This document shows positions 16,667 to 26,224 of a stretch of 64,000 bases of DNA, piece after piece. The stretch's first letter is position 1. The number at the start of each line of letters is the position of its first letter. The notes beneath the pieces are model-generated. The model saw nothing but the letters and a program-made list of their open reading frames with translations. It searched no databases and was not told the origin of the DNA. Source of the DNA: DASVHS01 sp038244815. GTDB taxonomy: Bacteria > Acidobacteriota > Thermoanaerobaculia > Gp7-AA8. Where the stretch lies: assembly GCA_038244815.1 (NCBI GenBank), contig JBBRTB010000007.1, positions 1 through 64,000 on the forward strand, written 5' to 3'. Made by a program: the position numbers and the translations under genes.

Positions 16667-17236
16667 ATGATCTCCGTGATTGTTCTCGCGGCGGGCCAGG
16701 GCGCGCGTTTCGGCCAGTGCAAGCCGCTCATCCGGCTCGGTGAGAAGCCGCTGCTCGAACATGTGCTCGACACCGTCCATGCCTCGAAGGTTCGGGATGT
16801 GGTCGTGGTTCTCGGCGCTCAGGCCGATGAGATCCGGCAGGGTGTTCGGTTCGGCGGCGAGCGCATCGTCATCAACCCCGATTACGCCGTGGGAGTGAGC
16901 ACGTCGATCCGGGCGGGACTGAATGCCCTACCCCAGATGTGCCAGGCGGCCATCTTTGCACTGGCCGATCAGCCCTTCGTCAAGCCACAGACGATCGATG
17001 CGCTGGCCGACGAGTACGCGCGCACGCAGGCGCCGATCGTCGTGCCGACTTACAAGGAGGCGCGCGGCAATCCGGTCCTCATCGATCGAGCGCTGTTCAG
17101 CGAGATGATGGAGATCCATGGCGACATCGGTTTCCGCGCCATCTTCGGAAAGTACGAGGAGTCCATCGCCAGGTTGCCCGTCGACGATGTCGGGATCGTG
17201 ACCGACCTCGACAGGCACGACGATCTGCCGGCCTGA
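16667..17236 (+). CDS. MobA-like nucleotidyltransferase (molybdenum cofactor cytidylyl/guanylyltransferase family)
   Basis: A 189-residue NTP-transferase fold enzyme. The nucleotide-binding signature LAAGQGARFGQCKPL is at the N-terminus, with VVLGAQADEI, GVSTSIRAGL and the metal-binding LADQPFV typical of MocA/MobA proteins that attach CMP or GMP to molybdopterin. No other molybdenum-cofactor gene is in the window, so the substrate is not confirmed by context. It precedes an ABC importer by 63 nt but that importer is of the osmoprotectant type, not molybdate. Confidence 0.82.
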   Translation: MISVIVLAAGQGARFGQCKPLIRLGEKPLLEHVLDTVHASKVRDVVVVLGAQADEIRQGVRFGGERIVINPDYAVGVSTSIRAGLNALPQMCQAAIFALADQPFVKPQTIDALADEYARTQAPIVVPTYKEARGNPVLIDRALFSEMMEIHGDIGFRAIFGKYEESIARLPVDDVGIVTDLDRHDDLPA

Positions 17237-17299
17237 TGGCGGTGCTAGAGTGCCTCGATCCATGTCGAACGCCGCTCTCGAACCGATACCCTTCGAAAC

Positions 17300-18046
17300 A
17301 TGGCTTCGTCGCTGACGCTCGATCGAGTATGGGTGACGTCCCCGGCGAAGCAGACCATCGTCCGCGATGTGACACTCGGCATCGGTCCGGGAGAAGCTGT
17401 CGCGGTGATCGGCCGGAGCGGGGCGGGAAAGACGACGCTGCTTCGTCTGATCAATGGGCTGGCCCGCCCATCGGCCGGAGTGGTGTCGATCGACGGCGTT
17501 CCGCTGGAAGGAGACCTGGCGGTTCGCCGCCGCGGGATGGGGACGGTTCTGCAGGCGCCGGCGCTCTTTCCTCACCGCACGGTGATCGGGAACCTGGCCA
17601 CCGTTCCGCGTCTCTTGGAGTGGGACGACGATCGCATTCGAGCAGCGGCGATCCGGTTGCTGGATCAGCTGGGCATGCCGTTCGAGCGGTTCGGGCACCG
17701 TTTCCCCCGCTCGCTCTCCGGCGGCGAGCAGCAGAGGGTGGCCATCGCCCGGGCCATGATCGCCGGGCCTCCATTGCTGCTGTGCGACGAGCCCTTCAGC
17801 GCACTCGATCCACTGGTGCGCCGGGAGCTTCAGGACGCGTTCGTCATGCTCCGCGATCAGGGTGATGTCACGATGGTGTTCGTGACGCACGATCTCGGCG
17901 AGGCCATGCGCGTCGGTAAGCGGCTGGTGCTGATGGACGATGGCGAGATCGTGTGCGACCTTCCGCGCGAAGAGTTTGTCCGGTCGGCGCTGCCACTGGT
18001 CCGGCGGTTCATCGAGGCGGCACGGCTCCCGGAGAACGGGTCATGA
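17300..18046 (+). CDS. ABC transporter ATP-binding protein, osmoprotectant (OpuB/ProV) type
   Basis: A 248-residue ATPase subunit. Walker A is GRSGAGKT (38-45), the Q-loop is in LQAPALFPHRT, the signature is LSGGEQQRVAIARAM, Walker B is LLLCDEPFSALD and the switch His is in VFVTHD. It energises import by the permease encoded immediately downstream, whose ATG overlaps its stop (ATGA). It lacks the CBS domains found in long ProV proteins. Confidence 0.9.
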   Translation: MASSLTLDRVWVTSPAKQTIVRDVTLGIGPGEAVAVIGRSGAGKTTLLRLINGLARPSAGVVSIDGVPLEGDLAVRRRGMGTVLQAPALFPHRTVIGNLATVPRLLEWDDDRIRAAAIRLLDQLGMPFERFGHRFPRSLSGGEQQRVAIARAMIAGPPLLLCDEPFSALDPLVRRELQDAFVMLRDQGDVTMVFVTHDLGEAMRVGKRLVLMDDGEIVCDLPREEFVRSALPLVRRFIEAARLPENGS

Positions 18047-18660
18047 GCGCCGAGATCGCGCGGGCCACCGCCGAGCACGTGATGCTCGTGGTGATCGCGG
18101 TGGGTGTCGCGGCGGCCGCCGGGATTCCGCTGGGAGTGGCCTGCGTCCGTTATCCGCGAGCGGGACGCGTGCTTCTGCGCCTCGTCGACATCGTGCAGAC
18201 GATCCCGTCGCTGGCACTCTTTGGATTTCTCATCCCGCTGCCTTTCATCGGCGGCATCGGCGTGCGCACGGCCGTCGTCGCTCTGATTCTCTACTCGCTC
18301 CTGCCCATCGTGCGCAACACCGTGACCGGCATCACCGGGGTCGATCCGCTCATCCGCGAAGCGGCCACGGTTCTGGGCATGACCGGACGGCAGCGCCTTT
18401 TAGCCGTGGAGTTGCCGCTGGCGTTTCCGTCGATCATCGGCGGACTGCGGATCGCCACGGTCATTGCGATCGGAGTGGCCACGATTGGAGCGGCCATCGG
18501 CGGCGGAGGTCTGGGTACGCTGATCTTCCGCGGCGTGGCCATGGTGGACACGCCGCTGATCCTGGCGGGCGCGCTGCCCGCGGCCGGGCTGGCTATCGTC
18601 GCCGATTTCGTCTTCGCGTCGATGGAGCGGATCGCCGCGCGGAGGTTCGGCGGAGCATGA
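18043..18660 (+). CDS. ABC transporter permease, osmoprotectant type
   Basis: A 205-residue inner-membrane protein with about five helices and the binding-protein-dependent permease EAA-like loop (REAATVLGMTGRQRLLAVELPLAFPSI in part). VQTIPSLALFG and YSLLPIVRNTVTGI are typical of ProW/OpuBB proteins. It overlaps the ATPase gene by 4 nt upstream and the binding-protein gene by 4 nt downstream, so all three subunits are translated from one message. Confidence 0.9.
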   Translation: MSAEIARATAEHVMLVVIAVGVAAAAGIPLGVACVRYPRAGRVLLRLVDIVQTIPSLALFGFLIPLPFIGGIGVRTAVVALILYSLLPIVRNTVTGITGVDPLIREAATVLGMTGRQRLLAVELPLAFPSIIGGLRIATVIAIGVATIGAAIGGGGLGTLIFRGVAMVDTPLILAGALPAAGLAIVADFVFASMERIAARRFGGA

Positions 18661-19538
18661 TGCAGAAACCAGGACGCCGCCGATTGCTGGCCGGGGGCGC
18701 CATGCTCGTTGTCGCGCTCCTGATCGCTGCGTGCGCGAGGAAGAGCGCCATCGTCGTCGGCTCCAAAAACTTCACCGAGTCGGTCCTCCTCGGCGAGATC
18801 GTGGCGCAGCGCCTCGAGCGCGCGGGCTGCACCGTGTCCCGCAAATTCGATCTGGGCGGAACGCTGGTTTGCGATAGCGCCATCAGTGCTGGAGGGCTCG
18901 ACGTCTATCCGGAGTATTCCGGGACGGCGCTCACTGCCATTCTTCACCGCCCCATCAACGGAGACCGGCAGTGGGTGATGACGACAGTCGGCGCCGAATA
19001 CGCCCGTCGCGGTCTGCACTGGGGACCCGCGCTCGGCTTCGAGAACACCTTCGCCATGGTCGTACGCCGCGCCGATGCCGACCGTCTGTCATTGCATACG
19101 ATCTCCGATCTTCATCGCGTGGCGGAAACGTTTCGTCCGGGATTCGGATATGAATTCGTGGAGAGGCCGGATGGGTGGACGGGGCTCCAGAAGCACTACG
19201 GACTCCACTTCGCCACTCCACCGAAGACGATGGATCTGGGACTGACCTACCGGGCCCTCGCCGCCGGGCAGATCGATCTCATCGCCGGCAACTCCACGGA
19301 CGGTCTCATCGACGCCCTGGGACTGGTCGTGCTCACCGATGATCGCCGGTTCTTTCCGCCCTACGACGCCGTCCTCGTCTCCCGCGATGACATCGCCCGC
19401 AAATGCGCGGCCGCACCAGCTGCACTGGCCTCTCTTCGCGATGCGATGAATGAAGAGACCATGCGGCGCCTCAACTATGCGATCGATGGGCGCCATGAGA
19501 ACCGGCGCGACGTCGCGAAACGGATCGCCGTTCGTTAG
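18657..19538 (+). CDS. Glycine betaine/osmoprotectant ABC substrate-binding lipoprotein (OpuBC-like)
   Basis: A 293-residue substrate-binding lipoprotein. The signal peptide ends LLIAAC (lipobox), and the mature protein begins with the family pattern VVGSKNFTESVLLGEIVAQ. YPEYSGTALTAIL and the later GQIDLIAGNSTDG are also characteristic of betaine/choline-type binding proteins. ATG 18657 overlaps the permease stop (ATGA); the longer open frame upstream is out of phase with the permease and not real. Substrate is likely a quaternary ammonium osmolyte, by family only. Confidence 0.88.
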   Translation: MMQKPGRRRLLAGGAMLVVALLIAACARKSAIVVGSKNFTESVLLGEIVAQRLERAGCTVSRKFDLGGTLVCDSAISAGGLDVYPEYSGTALTAILHRPINGDRQWVMTTVGAEYARRGLHWGPALGFENTFAMVVRRADADRLSLHTISDLHRVAETFRPGFGYEFVERPDGWTGLQKHYGLHFATPPKTMDLGLTYRALAAGQIDLIAGNSTDGLIDALGLVVLTDDRRFFPPYDAVLVSRDDIARKCAAAPAALASLRDAMNEETMRRLNYAIDGRHENRRDVAKRIAVR

Positions 19539-19989
19539 ACACGTGTGAACGCGCGGTGAACGATTGAACGCGAACGTTCATCGTGGCCCGTCATTTCTAA
19601 TAGCGCCGTTTGCGAAACGTCGTAAAGAGGCATTGCAGCCACTTTATTGAACGACAACTTCGGCGATACGAATCGTCGAGCGCCATCTCCAGGCGTCAAT
19701 GACGCCGTTCGTGAGAGCGCACGTCCTTGTGCGTTCGGGCCAGTCGCTCGCACCTCTATTCATTCGGAGTACACGAATGGAGAGGAGACAAGCGGCATGA
19801 GGAACAGGCTCATCGCCAGGTATGGCTGAGGCGCGACCCAAATATCCCAATAGCAATGAAAAGCTCGTAACCGGCTGGTCACAACAAAGGCATTCGCGGG
19901 GAAACGCTCCGGTGACGCTTGTGATTCGCACTATGACGCCGCGCAGCCGGCGATCGACCAGTCGAGACAGGGAATGAAAGGAGTCCAGC
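19539..19989. other. 451-nt intergenic region ahead of the Oar-like receptor gene
   Basis: No convincing ORF, tRNA or known riboswitch was found. It contains several small dyads (for example around CGAACGTTCATCG near 19571-19583) and is less GC-rich than the coding DNA around it. It presumably holds the promoter and a long leader of the receptor gene; AAAGGAG lies just before the receptor ATG. Confidence 0.5.
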
Positions 19990-22899
19990 ATGAATCGGTT
20001 GTTAAAACGCATCGGCGTCGCATGTGCGCTGATGCTTCTATGTACACCGCTGTTCGCGCAGTACCAGACGGGCAACATCTACGGCAAGGTCGTGACGAAG
20101 GACGGAACGGGTCTGCCGGGAGTCACGGTGACACTGACGGGCATTGCCGCGCCGCAGGTGTTCGTCTCTGACACGGACGGCAATTTCCGCTTCATCAATC
20201 TCTCGCCCGGAGTCTACAGTCTTCACGCCGAGCTCGAAGGGCTCGGGTCGGCCAACAAGGCCGGGGTGAGGGTGAGCATCGGCAACAATACGAACGTCAG
20301 TCTGCCGCTTACACCGACCACCAGCGAGTCGATCACGATTACGGCCACGGCGCCGCTGGTCGACACGCGTGAGACCAAAACCGGCGCGACGATCACTCAG
20401 GACGAGTTGAGGCAGATTCCGACCGCGCGTGACCCGTGGGTCATGTTGCAACAGGCGCCCGGCGTTCTCATCGACCGCATCAACGTCGGCGGCAACGAAA
20501 GCGGGCAGCAGTCGAACTACACCGCCAACGGTGTGACCGGCGATCAGGCCACCTGGAACATCGACGGCGTCAACGTCACGGACATGGGGGCGCTCGGATC
20601 GTCCCCGACGTACTACGACTTCGACGCGTTCGAGGAAATGCAGATCACCACGAGCGGCTCCGACCCGCGGATCGCTACGCCCGGTGTGCAGCTCAACATG
20701 GTGGCGAAACGCGGCACGAACGACTTTCGTGGATCGGGCCGCTTTTTCCTGACCAGCCATTCCTGGCAGGCGGATTCGCCCGTGCCGGCGGAGGCGCGGT
20801 CCTACCTCGACCAGACGAACAAGATCGACAAGATTCAGGACCGCGGCCTCGAGCTCGGCGGCCCGCTCTGGAAGGATCACCTCTGGATCTGGGGCTCCTA
20901 CGGGCAGAACGACATCAAGAACTTCCCGGCCTTCCCCACCGGAGTGGTCTTCCCGGTCAACCACATCACGCTCAAGGATACGAACGCGAAGATCAACGCG
21001 CAGATCACGTCCTCCAACGCCGCCACGGCGTTCTTCACGCGCGGCGATAAGGTGTTTCTCGGCCGCAATTCCGGTCCGACGCGTCTGCCAGAGACGAGCT
21101 TCGATCAGAGCGGTCCAACCACGCTCTACAAGCTCGAGGACACGCAGGTCTTCGGTCCGCGGCTGTTCCTGACCGGCCTGGCCTCGAAGGTCATCAGCGG
21201 CTTCCAGTTCCTGCCCGAGGGAGGCCTGAACTCGGTCAGTTATCGCGACACGTCGAGCGTGAACCACAACACGTACTTCAAGTACGAGACGGTTCGCCCA
21301 CAGAAGAACGACCGCCTCGACGGCTCCACGTATTTCAAGGCCGCCGGCCTCGATCACGAGCTCAAGTTCGGGTTCGGTTATCGCGATGCGCCCGTCACAT
21401 CGATCACCACGTGGCCGGGTGGCCAGCGCGTGATTCTGCGATCCGACTCACAGTGCTCGGCCGCCGGGCTCGATCCGGGATGCGCACAGGTTCGCATCGT
21501 CCGTCCGGGCGGCGCCAAGTTCGGTCTCAAGAACAACGACGCATACATCGGCGACACGATGATTCTCAACAATCTGACGATCAACGCCGGCCTGCGCTGG
21601 GATCACCAGGAAGCGAGCAATCTGCCGTCGACGGTGTCGGCCAGCCCGGCCGCGCCCGATCTCGTGCCGGGCGGTTCGTTCGCCGGCGGAGAAAAGCTGA
21701 CCTGGAACGACGTCAGCCCGCGCATCGGCGCCACCTACGCGTTCAGCGGAGAGAAACGCACCATCGTCCGGGGTGCCTACAACCGCTATTCGAACCAGAT
21801 CGCCGCGAATCAGCTCTTCGCCGCCAATCCTTACGGCGGACCTGGAGGCATGGTTTATCTCTTCCAGGATCTCAACGGCGATCATGTGATGCAGCGCAAC
21901 GAGCTGAAGGACGCCCTCTTTCCGTACGGCTATTTCGATCCTTCACATCCGAATGCTCTGATCTCGCCGATCCGCATCGGGAACGCCAAGTCACCGAAGA
22001 CCGACGAATTGATGTTCGGTCTGGAGCGTGAGCTCAATCCCGATTTCTCGGCCGGTGTGAACGCCACGTACCGGAAGCTCAGCGACTTCATCTATTACCA
22101 CTATGAGAAGACCCAGGGCGCGGGTGACTGGTACACCCCGGCCGACTACGTTCTGGCCGGCCACACCCCGCTCGGCCAGCCGATCTACACGACCAGGGAC
22201 GGCTCTACGCCGACGTTCGCGTCGATCGACAACCGGCCCGACTATTCGCAGAAGTATCAGGGACTGGAGCTCTATCTCACGCGCCGCATGAACAACAACT
22301 GGATGATACGCGGAAACATCTCGTTCAACGACTGGACGCAGCATGTCGGTCCGAACGGCTACATCGCCGGAGATCCCACGCACGTTCTTCAGCAGGCCAC
22401 GGTGCCCGGCCAGTTCCAGGGCTCGTGCAGCAGTTGCAGCGGCGTGGTCACGCAGAGCTCCGGCGTCGGCAGCGGCTCGAAGCAGGACGTCTACATCAAC
22501 TCGAAGTGGGCGGCCAGCGTCACCGGTCTCTATCAGTTCCCGTATCAGATCAGCATTGGGGGCAGTCTGACGGCGCGCCAGGGCTATCCGCGCGTGATCT
22601 ATTACGACAGCGAGGAGTTCGAAGCCTCGAAGTTCGTGCTCGAGCAGCCTGTTGATTCCAAGCGTTACGCGAATATCGTCAATCTCGACCTGCGCCTGGC
22701 CAAGGAGTTCAGGCTCGGCGGCCTGGCCGGATTGTCGCTGTCCCTCGACGCATTCAATGTACTGAACAAGCGGCCGATTCTGCAGCGCGTCGGAGATACC
22801 TCGACCTACGATCAGTCGCAGCTTGCGGGCGGTCTGGGGAATATCGAAGAACTTCAGAGTCCGCGCGTCCTGCGTCTCGGGGTCCGGCTCACGTTCTGA
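19990..22899 (+). CDS. TonB-dependent receptor-like outer-membrane protein (Oar-like, with carboxypeptidase-regulatory domain)
   Basis: A 969-residue outer-membrane beta-barrel protein. A signal peptide (cleavage near PLFAQ) is followed by a carboxypeptidase-regulatory-like Ig domain (GNIYGKVVTKDGTGLPGV through LSPGVYSLHAEL), a plug domain (TGATITQDELRQIPTARDPW and YTANGVTGDQATWNIDGVNVT) and a long barrel ending in Phe (RLGVRLTF), the usual signal for BAM assembly. Such Oar-like receptors are abundant in Acidobacteriota and are thought to import large substrates with TonB; no TonB box or substrate can be named. ATG 19990 has AAAGGAG 7-10 nt upstream. A terminator follows the stop. Confidence 0.87.
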   Translation: MNRLLKRIGVACALMLLCTPLFAQYQTGNIYGKVVTKDGTGLPGVTVTLTGIAAPQVFVSDTDGNFRFINLSPGVYSLHAELEGLGSANKAGVRVSIGNNTNVSLPLTPTTSESITITATAPLVDTRETKTGATITQDELRQIPTARDPWVMLQQAPGVLIDRINVGGNESGQQSNYTANGVTGDQATWNIDGVNVTDMGALGSSPTYYDFDAFEEMQITTSGSDPRIATPGVQLNMVAKRGTNDFRGSGRFFLTSHSWQADSPVPAEARSYLDQTNKIDKIQDRGLELGGPLWKDHLWIWGSYGQNDIKNFPAFPTGVVFPVNHITLKDTNAKINAQITSSNAATAFFTRGDKVFLGRNSGPTRLPETSFDQSGPTTLYKLEDTQVFGPRLFLTGLASKVISGFQFLPEGGLNSVSYRDTSSVNHNTYFKYETVRPQKNDRLDGSTYFKAAGLDHELKFGFGYRDAPVTSITTWPGGQRVILRSDSQCSAAGLDPGCAQVRIVRPGGAKFGLKNNDAYIGDTMILNNLTINAGLRWDHQEASNLPSTVSASPAAPDLVPGGSFAGGEKLTWNDVSPRIGATYAFSGEKRTIVRGAYNRYSNQIAANQLFAANPYGGPGGMVYLFQDLNGDHVMQRNELKDALFPYGYFDPSHPNALISPIRIGNAKSPKTDELMFGLERELNPDFSAGVNATYRKLSDFIYYHYEKTQGAGDWYTPADYVLAGHTPLGQPIYTTRDGSTPTFASIDNRPDYSQKYQGLELYLTRRMNNNWMIRGNISFNDWTQHVGPNGYIAGDPTHVLQQATVPGQFQGSCSSCSGVVTQSSGVGSGSKQDVYINSKWAASVTGLYQFPYQISIGGSLTARQGYPRVIYYDSEEFEASKFVLEQPVDSKRYANIVNLDLRLAKEFRLGGLAGLSLSLDAFNVLNKRPILQRVGDTSTYDQSQLAGGLGNIEELQSPRVLRLGVRLTF

Positions 22900-22913
22900 T
22901 TCGCGGTTCAGGG

Positions 22914-22946
22914 AAGGGCGTCGTCGTCAGGGCGGCGCCCTTTTTG
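22914..22946 (+). terminator. Rho-independent terminator after the Oar-like gene
   Basis: The stem AAGGGCG (22914-22920)/CGCCCTT (22936-22942) closes a 15-nt loop and is followed immediately by TTTG in a run of five T residues. It lies 15 nt after the receptor stop and before the sulfatase gene, whose GTG start follows within about 20 nt. Confidence 0.75.
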
Positions 22947-22966
22947 TTCCCGGTTACCATCCTCTC

Positions 22967-25111
22967 GTGAAGAGACTGGTCCTTCTCATCGGCGTTCTCT
23001 TTCTCGCGGCCTGCCGCCGTGGAGGACTACCGCCGCCGTCTGGCAGCACGCCGGTCATTCTCATCTCCGTCGACACGCTGCGCTCCGATCATCTGCCCGT
23101 CTACGGATATCGCGGCGTGGCCACGCCGAGTATCGATCGCCTGCGCGCCGACTCCATCCTTTTCGCGCACGCCTACAGTCATGTGCCGCTGACGCTGCCT
23201 TCGCACGCCACCATGCTCACGGGGCGTCTTCCCGCCGACAACGGCATCCGCGACAATCTCGGTTTCACCCTCGACCCAGGGGTCGTTACGCTGCCATCGC
23301 TTCTCAAACGGCATGGCTACGCGACCGGCGGGGCGGTCTCGTCATTCGTCCTGCACAGCGAGACCGGAATCAGCCGGGGATTCGATTTCTACGATGACAA
23401 CGTCTCCATCGACGTCCACAGTCTGGGGCGAAGCCAGCGTCCCGGCGGGGAAACGATCCGGATCGCCGAGAATTGGATCGGGCCGCGCGCGAAGGAGCCG
23501 TTCTTTTTCTTCCTGCATCTCTACGAGCCGCACGCGCCCTACGAGCCGCCGGAACGTTATCGCTCGAGATATCCGTCTCCCTACGACGGGGAAGTGGCGT
23601 ACGCCGACGAGCTCGTCGGCGGCTTTCTCGACTTTCTCCGGAAGACCGGAGTGTACGACCGAGCGCTCATCCTCTTCGTCTCCGACCATGGCGAAGGTCT
23701 CGGCGACCACGGCGAGGATGAGCACGGCATTTTCGTGTACCGCGAGTCGATCCAGGTGCCGATGCTCGTCAAACTGCCCTCGAAGGCACAGGCCGGTTTG
23801 ACCGTCGCCGATCCCGTCGGGCTCATCGATCTCTTTCCAACGGTTGCCGCGGAGACCACGACCGATGTCGCCTCTCTGCGATTGCCGGGCGTTTCGCTGC
23901 TCGACCGCCTCAGGCATCCGCTGGAGCGCAGGATCTACAGCGAGACCTTTTATCCGCGTCTTTATTTCGGCTGGAGCGATCTGCACTCGCTGATCGATGG
24001 ACAGAAGCATTTCATCGACGCTCCCGCCGCAGAGCTGTACGACGTTGCCACCGATCCCGCGGAGCGCCGCAACGTGCTCACCGACGAGCGTCGGGCCTAC
24101 AACGCCATGCGAACGGAGATCGTCCCGTATGAAAAGGAGTTGACCGCTCCGAAGATCGATCCGGAAGCCGCAAAGCGCCTGGCGTCGCTCGGCTACCTGG
24201 GCACGGCCAATACGGCCGGTTCGAACGAGAAGTTGCCCGATCCGAAGGATCGACTGCCGACGGTGGCGAACCTGAAGACGGCGCTTCTCGCTTTTCAGCA
24301 GCAGGATTACGCGCGAGCCGATGCGCTGCTCCGCCCGTTGCTGGCTGCGAACCCGCGCATGCCGTACGCTTGGCACGTCGAGGCGCGCGCACTGGCCGCC
24401 CTCGGGCGCCTTCCCGGCGCGCTCGAAGCCGGCAAGCGCGCCCTGGCCCTGGCGCCGAGCGCGAGCGACATCGCCATCGACGTCGCGGAGATCGCGCTGC
24501 AACTCGGCGACAACGACGATGCCCGCAGGCACGCCGAGCTGGCGCTGCACGACGTGCCGTCGCGCGCGCACGAGTTGCTGGCCCGCATCGCTTTGGCGCG
24601 GCAGGATGTGCACACCGCCCGCGCCGAGGCGGAAGCCGCCGTTGCACTCTCGACGGATCGCGCCGTGTCGTTTGTGACTCTGGCCCGGGTGCAGCGAGCC
24701 ACAAGCGACAACCGGAGTGCCATCACCTCGCTGCAGAATGCGATCGCCGCGGCGCAGGCAAGGCACGAGAAACCGGTGATCAACGCATATGCGCTACTGG
24801 GCGACTCGTATGCGCGGCTCGATCGGATGGCCGAGGCGGAGAAGGCCCTTCGCTCGGAGATCGGCCTCTATCCGAAAAACCCGGAGCCATACAAGGATCT
24901 CATCCTGCTCTATGTGAGTGCCGGTCAGCCCGAGCGCGCCACCAGCGTCATCTTCGACCTCGAGCACGCCGCTCCGCAGCCGTCGTCGTACGTGGCCATC
25001 GTCGGCGCACTCGAGACGGTCGGAGACCGGCGGGGCGCCCGCTACTGGGCCTTGCGAGGGCTGCACGCGTTTCCGCACGACGCGCTGCTGGCCAGGCTGG
25101 CCCGCGACTGA
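22967..25111 (+). CDS. Sulfatase/alkaline-phosphatase-superfamily lipoprotein with TPR domain
   Basis: A 714-residue lipoprotein: signal peptide ending FLAAC (Cys16), an alkaline-phosphatase-superfamily domain (about 27-430) and TPR-like helical repeats (about 450-710). Metal-binding segments are ISVDTLRSDH and FVSDHGEGLGDHGE. At the position of the sulfatase formylglycine motif C/S-x-P-S-R the sequence reads T-L-P-S-H (76-80), so it cannot be a formylglycine sulfatase; a Thr nucleophile, as in phosphoethanolamine transferases, is possible. I placed the start at GTG 22967, which removes a stretch overlapping the upstream gene and gives a normal signal peptide. The substrate is unknown. Confidence 0.83.
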   Translation: MKRLVLLIGVLFLAACRRGGLPPPSGSTPVILISVDTLRSDHLPVYGYRGVATPSIDRLRADSILFAHAYSHVPLTLPSHATMLTGRLPADNGIRDNLGFTLDPGVVTLPSLLKRHGYATGGAVSSFVLHSETGISRGFDFYDDNVSIDVHSLGRSQRPGGETIRIAENWIGPRAKEPFFFFLHLYEPHAPYEPPERYRSRYPSPYDGEVAYADELVGGFLDFLRKTGVYDRALILFVSDHGEGLGDHGEDEHGIFVYRESIQVPMLVKLPSKAQAGLTVADPVGLIDLFPTVAAETTTDVASLRLPGVSLLDRLRHPLERRIYSETFYPRLYFGWSDLHSLIDGQKHFIDAPAAELYDVATDPAERRNVLTDERRAYNAMRTEIVPYEKELTAPKIDPEAAKRLASLGYLGTANTAGSNEKLPDPKDRLPTVANLKTALLAFQQQDYARADALLRPLLAANPRMPYAWHVEARALAALGRLPGALEAGKRALALAPSASDIAIDVAEIALQLGDNDDARRHAELALHDVPSRAHELLARIALARQDVHTARAEAEAAVALSTDRAVSFVTLARVQRATSDNRSAITSLQNAIAAAQARHEKPVINAYALLGDSYARLDRMAEAEKALRSEIGLYPKNPEPYKDLILLYVSAGQPERATSVIFDLEHAAPQPSSYVAIVGALETVGDRRGARYWALRGLHAFPHDALLARLARD

Positions 25112-25114
25112 AGG

Positions 25115-25633
25115 TCAGTTTCGCCTGGCTGAGGATTTCTTACGAGATGCCTTGGCATCGCCTGCGCGATCGCTGAACATCATCTGGGCCCGCTCACCAT
25201 CGACGTGCATGGCCGCGACGAGGGCGTCCATCAGCCTCAGAAGCGCTTCCGCGTCGGCAGGGGGGAGGGTCTCCAGCGCGGACTTGAGACGTTGCTGTGC
25301 GACCGTTGCCGGAGCCTTTCTCCGCAGTGCCCGCCCTGCGTCGGTGAGCGACAGCTCCACGCGCCGGTTGTCATCTTCGCTTCGCTCCCGGGCCAGAAGG
25401 CCGCGATCCACGAGGCGGGCGGTGACCACCGAAACGGTGCTCTGGTCGGTTTCGGTGCGCTCGGCGACTTCGTTGACGCTGAGGGGGCGCCTCGCCGAAC
25501 CGATCACGTTGATGACGAACAGTTGCGCCCCCGTCAGATCGAGGTGCGCGGCCGCGCGATGCGAGCTGCGCAGCGCCCGGACGATGCGGCGGAAGTGGTC
25601 CATAAGACGTCGTGTCGTGGCGTCCATCCCCAT
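25115..25633 (-). CDS. MarR-family transcriptional regulator
   Basis: A 172-residue winged-helix regulator. The DNA-binding region is LSVNEVAERTETDQSTVSVVTARLVDRGLL followed by a wing with RRVELSLTDAG. ATG 25633 has GAGG about 9 nt upstream. Its stop lies 3 nt from the convergent sulfatase gene. A TCAATTGA palindrome lies 15-22 nt upstream of the start and could be its own operator. The ligand and regulon are unknown. Confidence 0.87.
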   Translation of the reverse strand: MGMDATTRRLMDHFRRIVRALRSSHRAAAHLDLTGAQLFVINVIGSARRPLSVNEVAERTETDQSTVSVVTARLVDRGLLARERSEDDNRRVELSLTDAGRALRRKAPATVAQQRLKSALETLPPADAEALLRLMDALVAAMHVDGERAQMMFSDRAGDAKASRKKSSARRN

Positions 25634-25647
25634 AGCTTACAGCCTCA

Positions 25648-25655
25648 TCAATTGA
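25648..25655. promoter_or_regulatory. Short palindrome upstream of the MarR gene, possible operator
   Basis: The perfect 8-bp palindrome TCAATTGA lies just upstream of the MarR start. Its TCAA/TTGA half-sites resemble those around the second MarR gene at 36 kb. Short palindromes occur by chance, so confidence is low. Confidence 0.3.
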
Positions 25656-25719
25656 CCGGAGCTTCGAGAGGAGTCTCTGCCTGCGGGAAATCGCTCATTG
25701 TCGGTAAGACGGTCACCAA

Positions 25720-26127
25720 TCATGAAGCCGCGGACCGCGTGGTCCGCAGGCAGCCTGCAATCGTTTCGCGCAGGTCGTCGATATCGAACGGCTTGCGCAG
25801 GAAGCGGGCCATCTGCCCGAGTTCGATGTGGACTTCCGCCGGAGCGAGCCCGGAGAGGATGATGACGCGCGGCAGCAGTGCCGGACGTCGCCGTTGCAGG
25901 TAGTGGAGAAACCCGATCCCCCGCCGGCCGCCTTCCTCGAGCGTGCTCGGCTCCAGACTGACGTCGACGATGAACGCAGCGAACTCGCGCGTGCGCAACA
26001 CCGCCTTGGCCGCTTTTCCGTCCGTGGTGAACACGGGATCGTAGCCCTCACGACGGAGAATGGCCTCGAGAAGGTGCTGCAGCTCGCCATCCTGTTCGAG
26101 GATGAGAATGGCGTTGTTGTCGGTCAT
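25720..26127 (-). CDS. Single-domain response regulator (receiver only)
   Basis: A 135-residue CheY-like receiver domain with no output domain. The probable phospho-acceptor is Asp in FIVDVSLEPS, the invariant Lys is in RKPFD and the Ser/Thr switch is in VIILSG. The acidic pocket reads EQD rather than DD (LILEQDGELQ). ATG 26127 was chosen with GGAG 4-7 nt upstream; further in-frame starts exist to 26271 but lack support. It is divergent from the phosphoketolase unit. Its kinase is not adjacent. Confidence 0.8.
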   Translation of the reverse strand: MTDNNAILILEQDGELQHLLEAILRREGYDPVFTTDGKAAKAVLRTREFAAFIVDVSLEPSTLEEGGRRGIGFLHYLQRRRPALLPRVIILSGLAPAEVHIELGQMARFLRKPFDIDDLRETIAGCLRTTRSAAS

Positions 26128-26224
26128 CGGCTCCATCGACTTCGACGATTGAGGTGCTTCACTCGTTTCGGGTCGCTGGATCGCCTGGCGTGGTCTGTGC
26201 TCGGCAGACTGCGGGAGGACGATT

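Noticed and set aside
19539..19989. Cyclic-di-GMP or other riboswitch in the leader of the Oar-like gene
   Set aside because: I compared it with the GEMM core pattern and did not find the conserved tetraloop/receptor segments; no other riboswitch signature was recognised.
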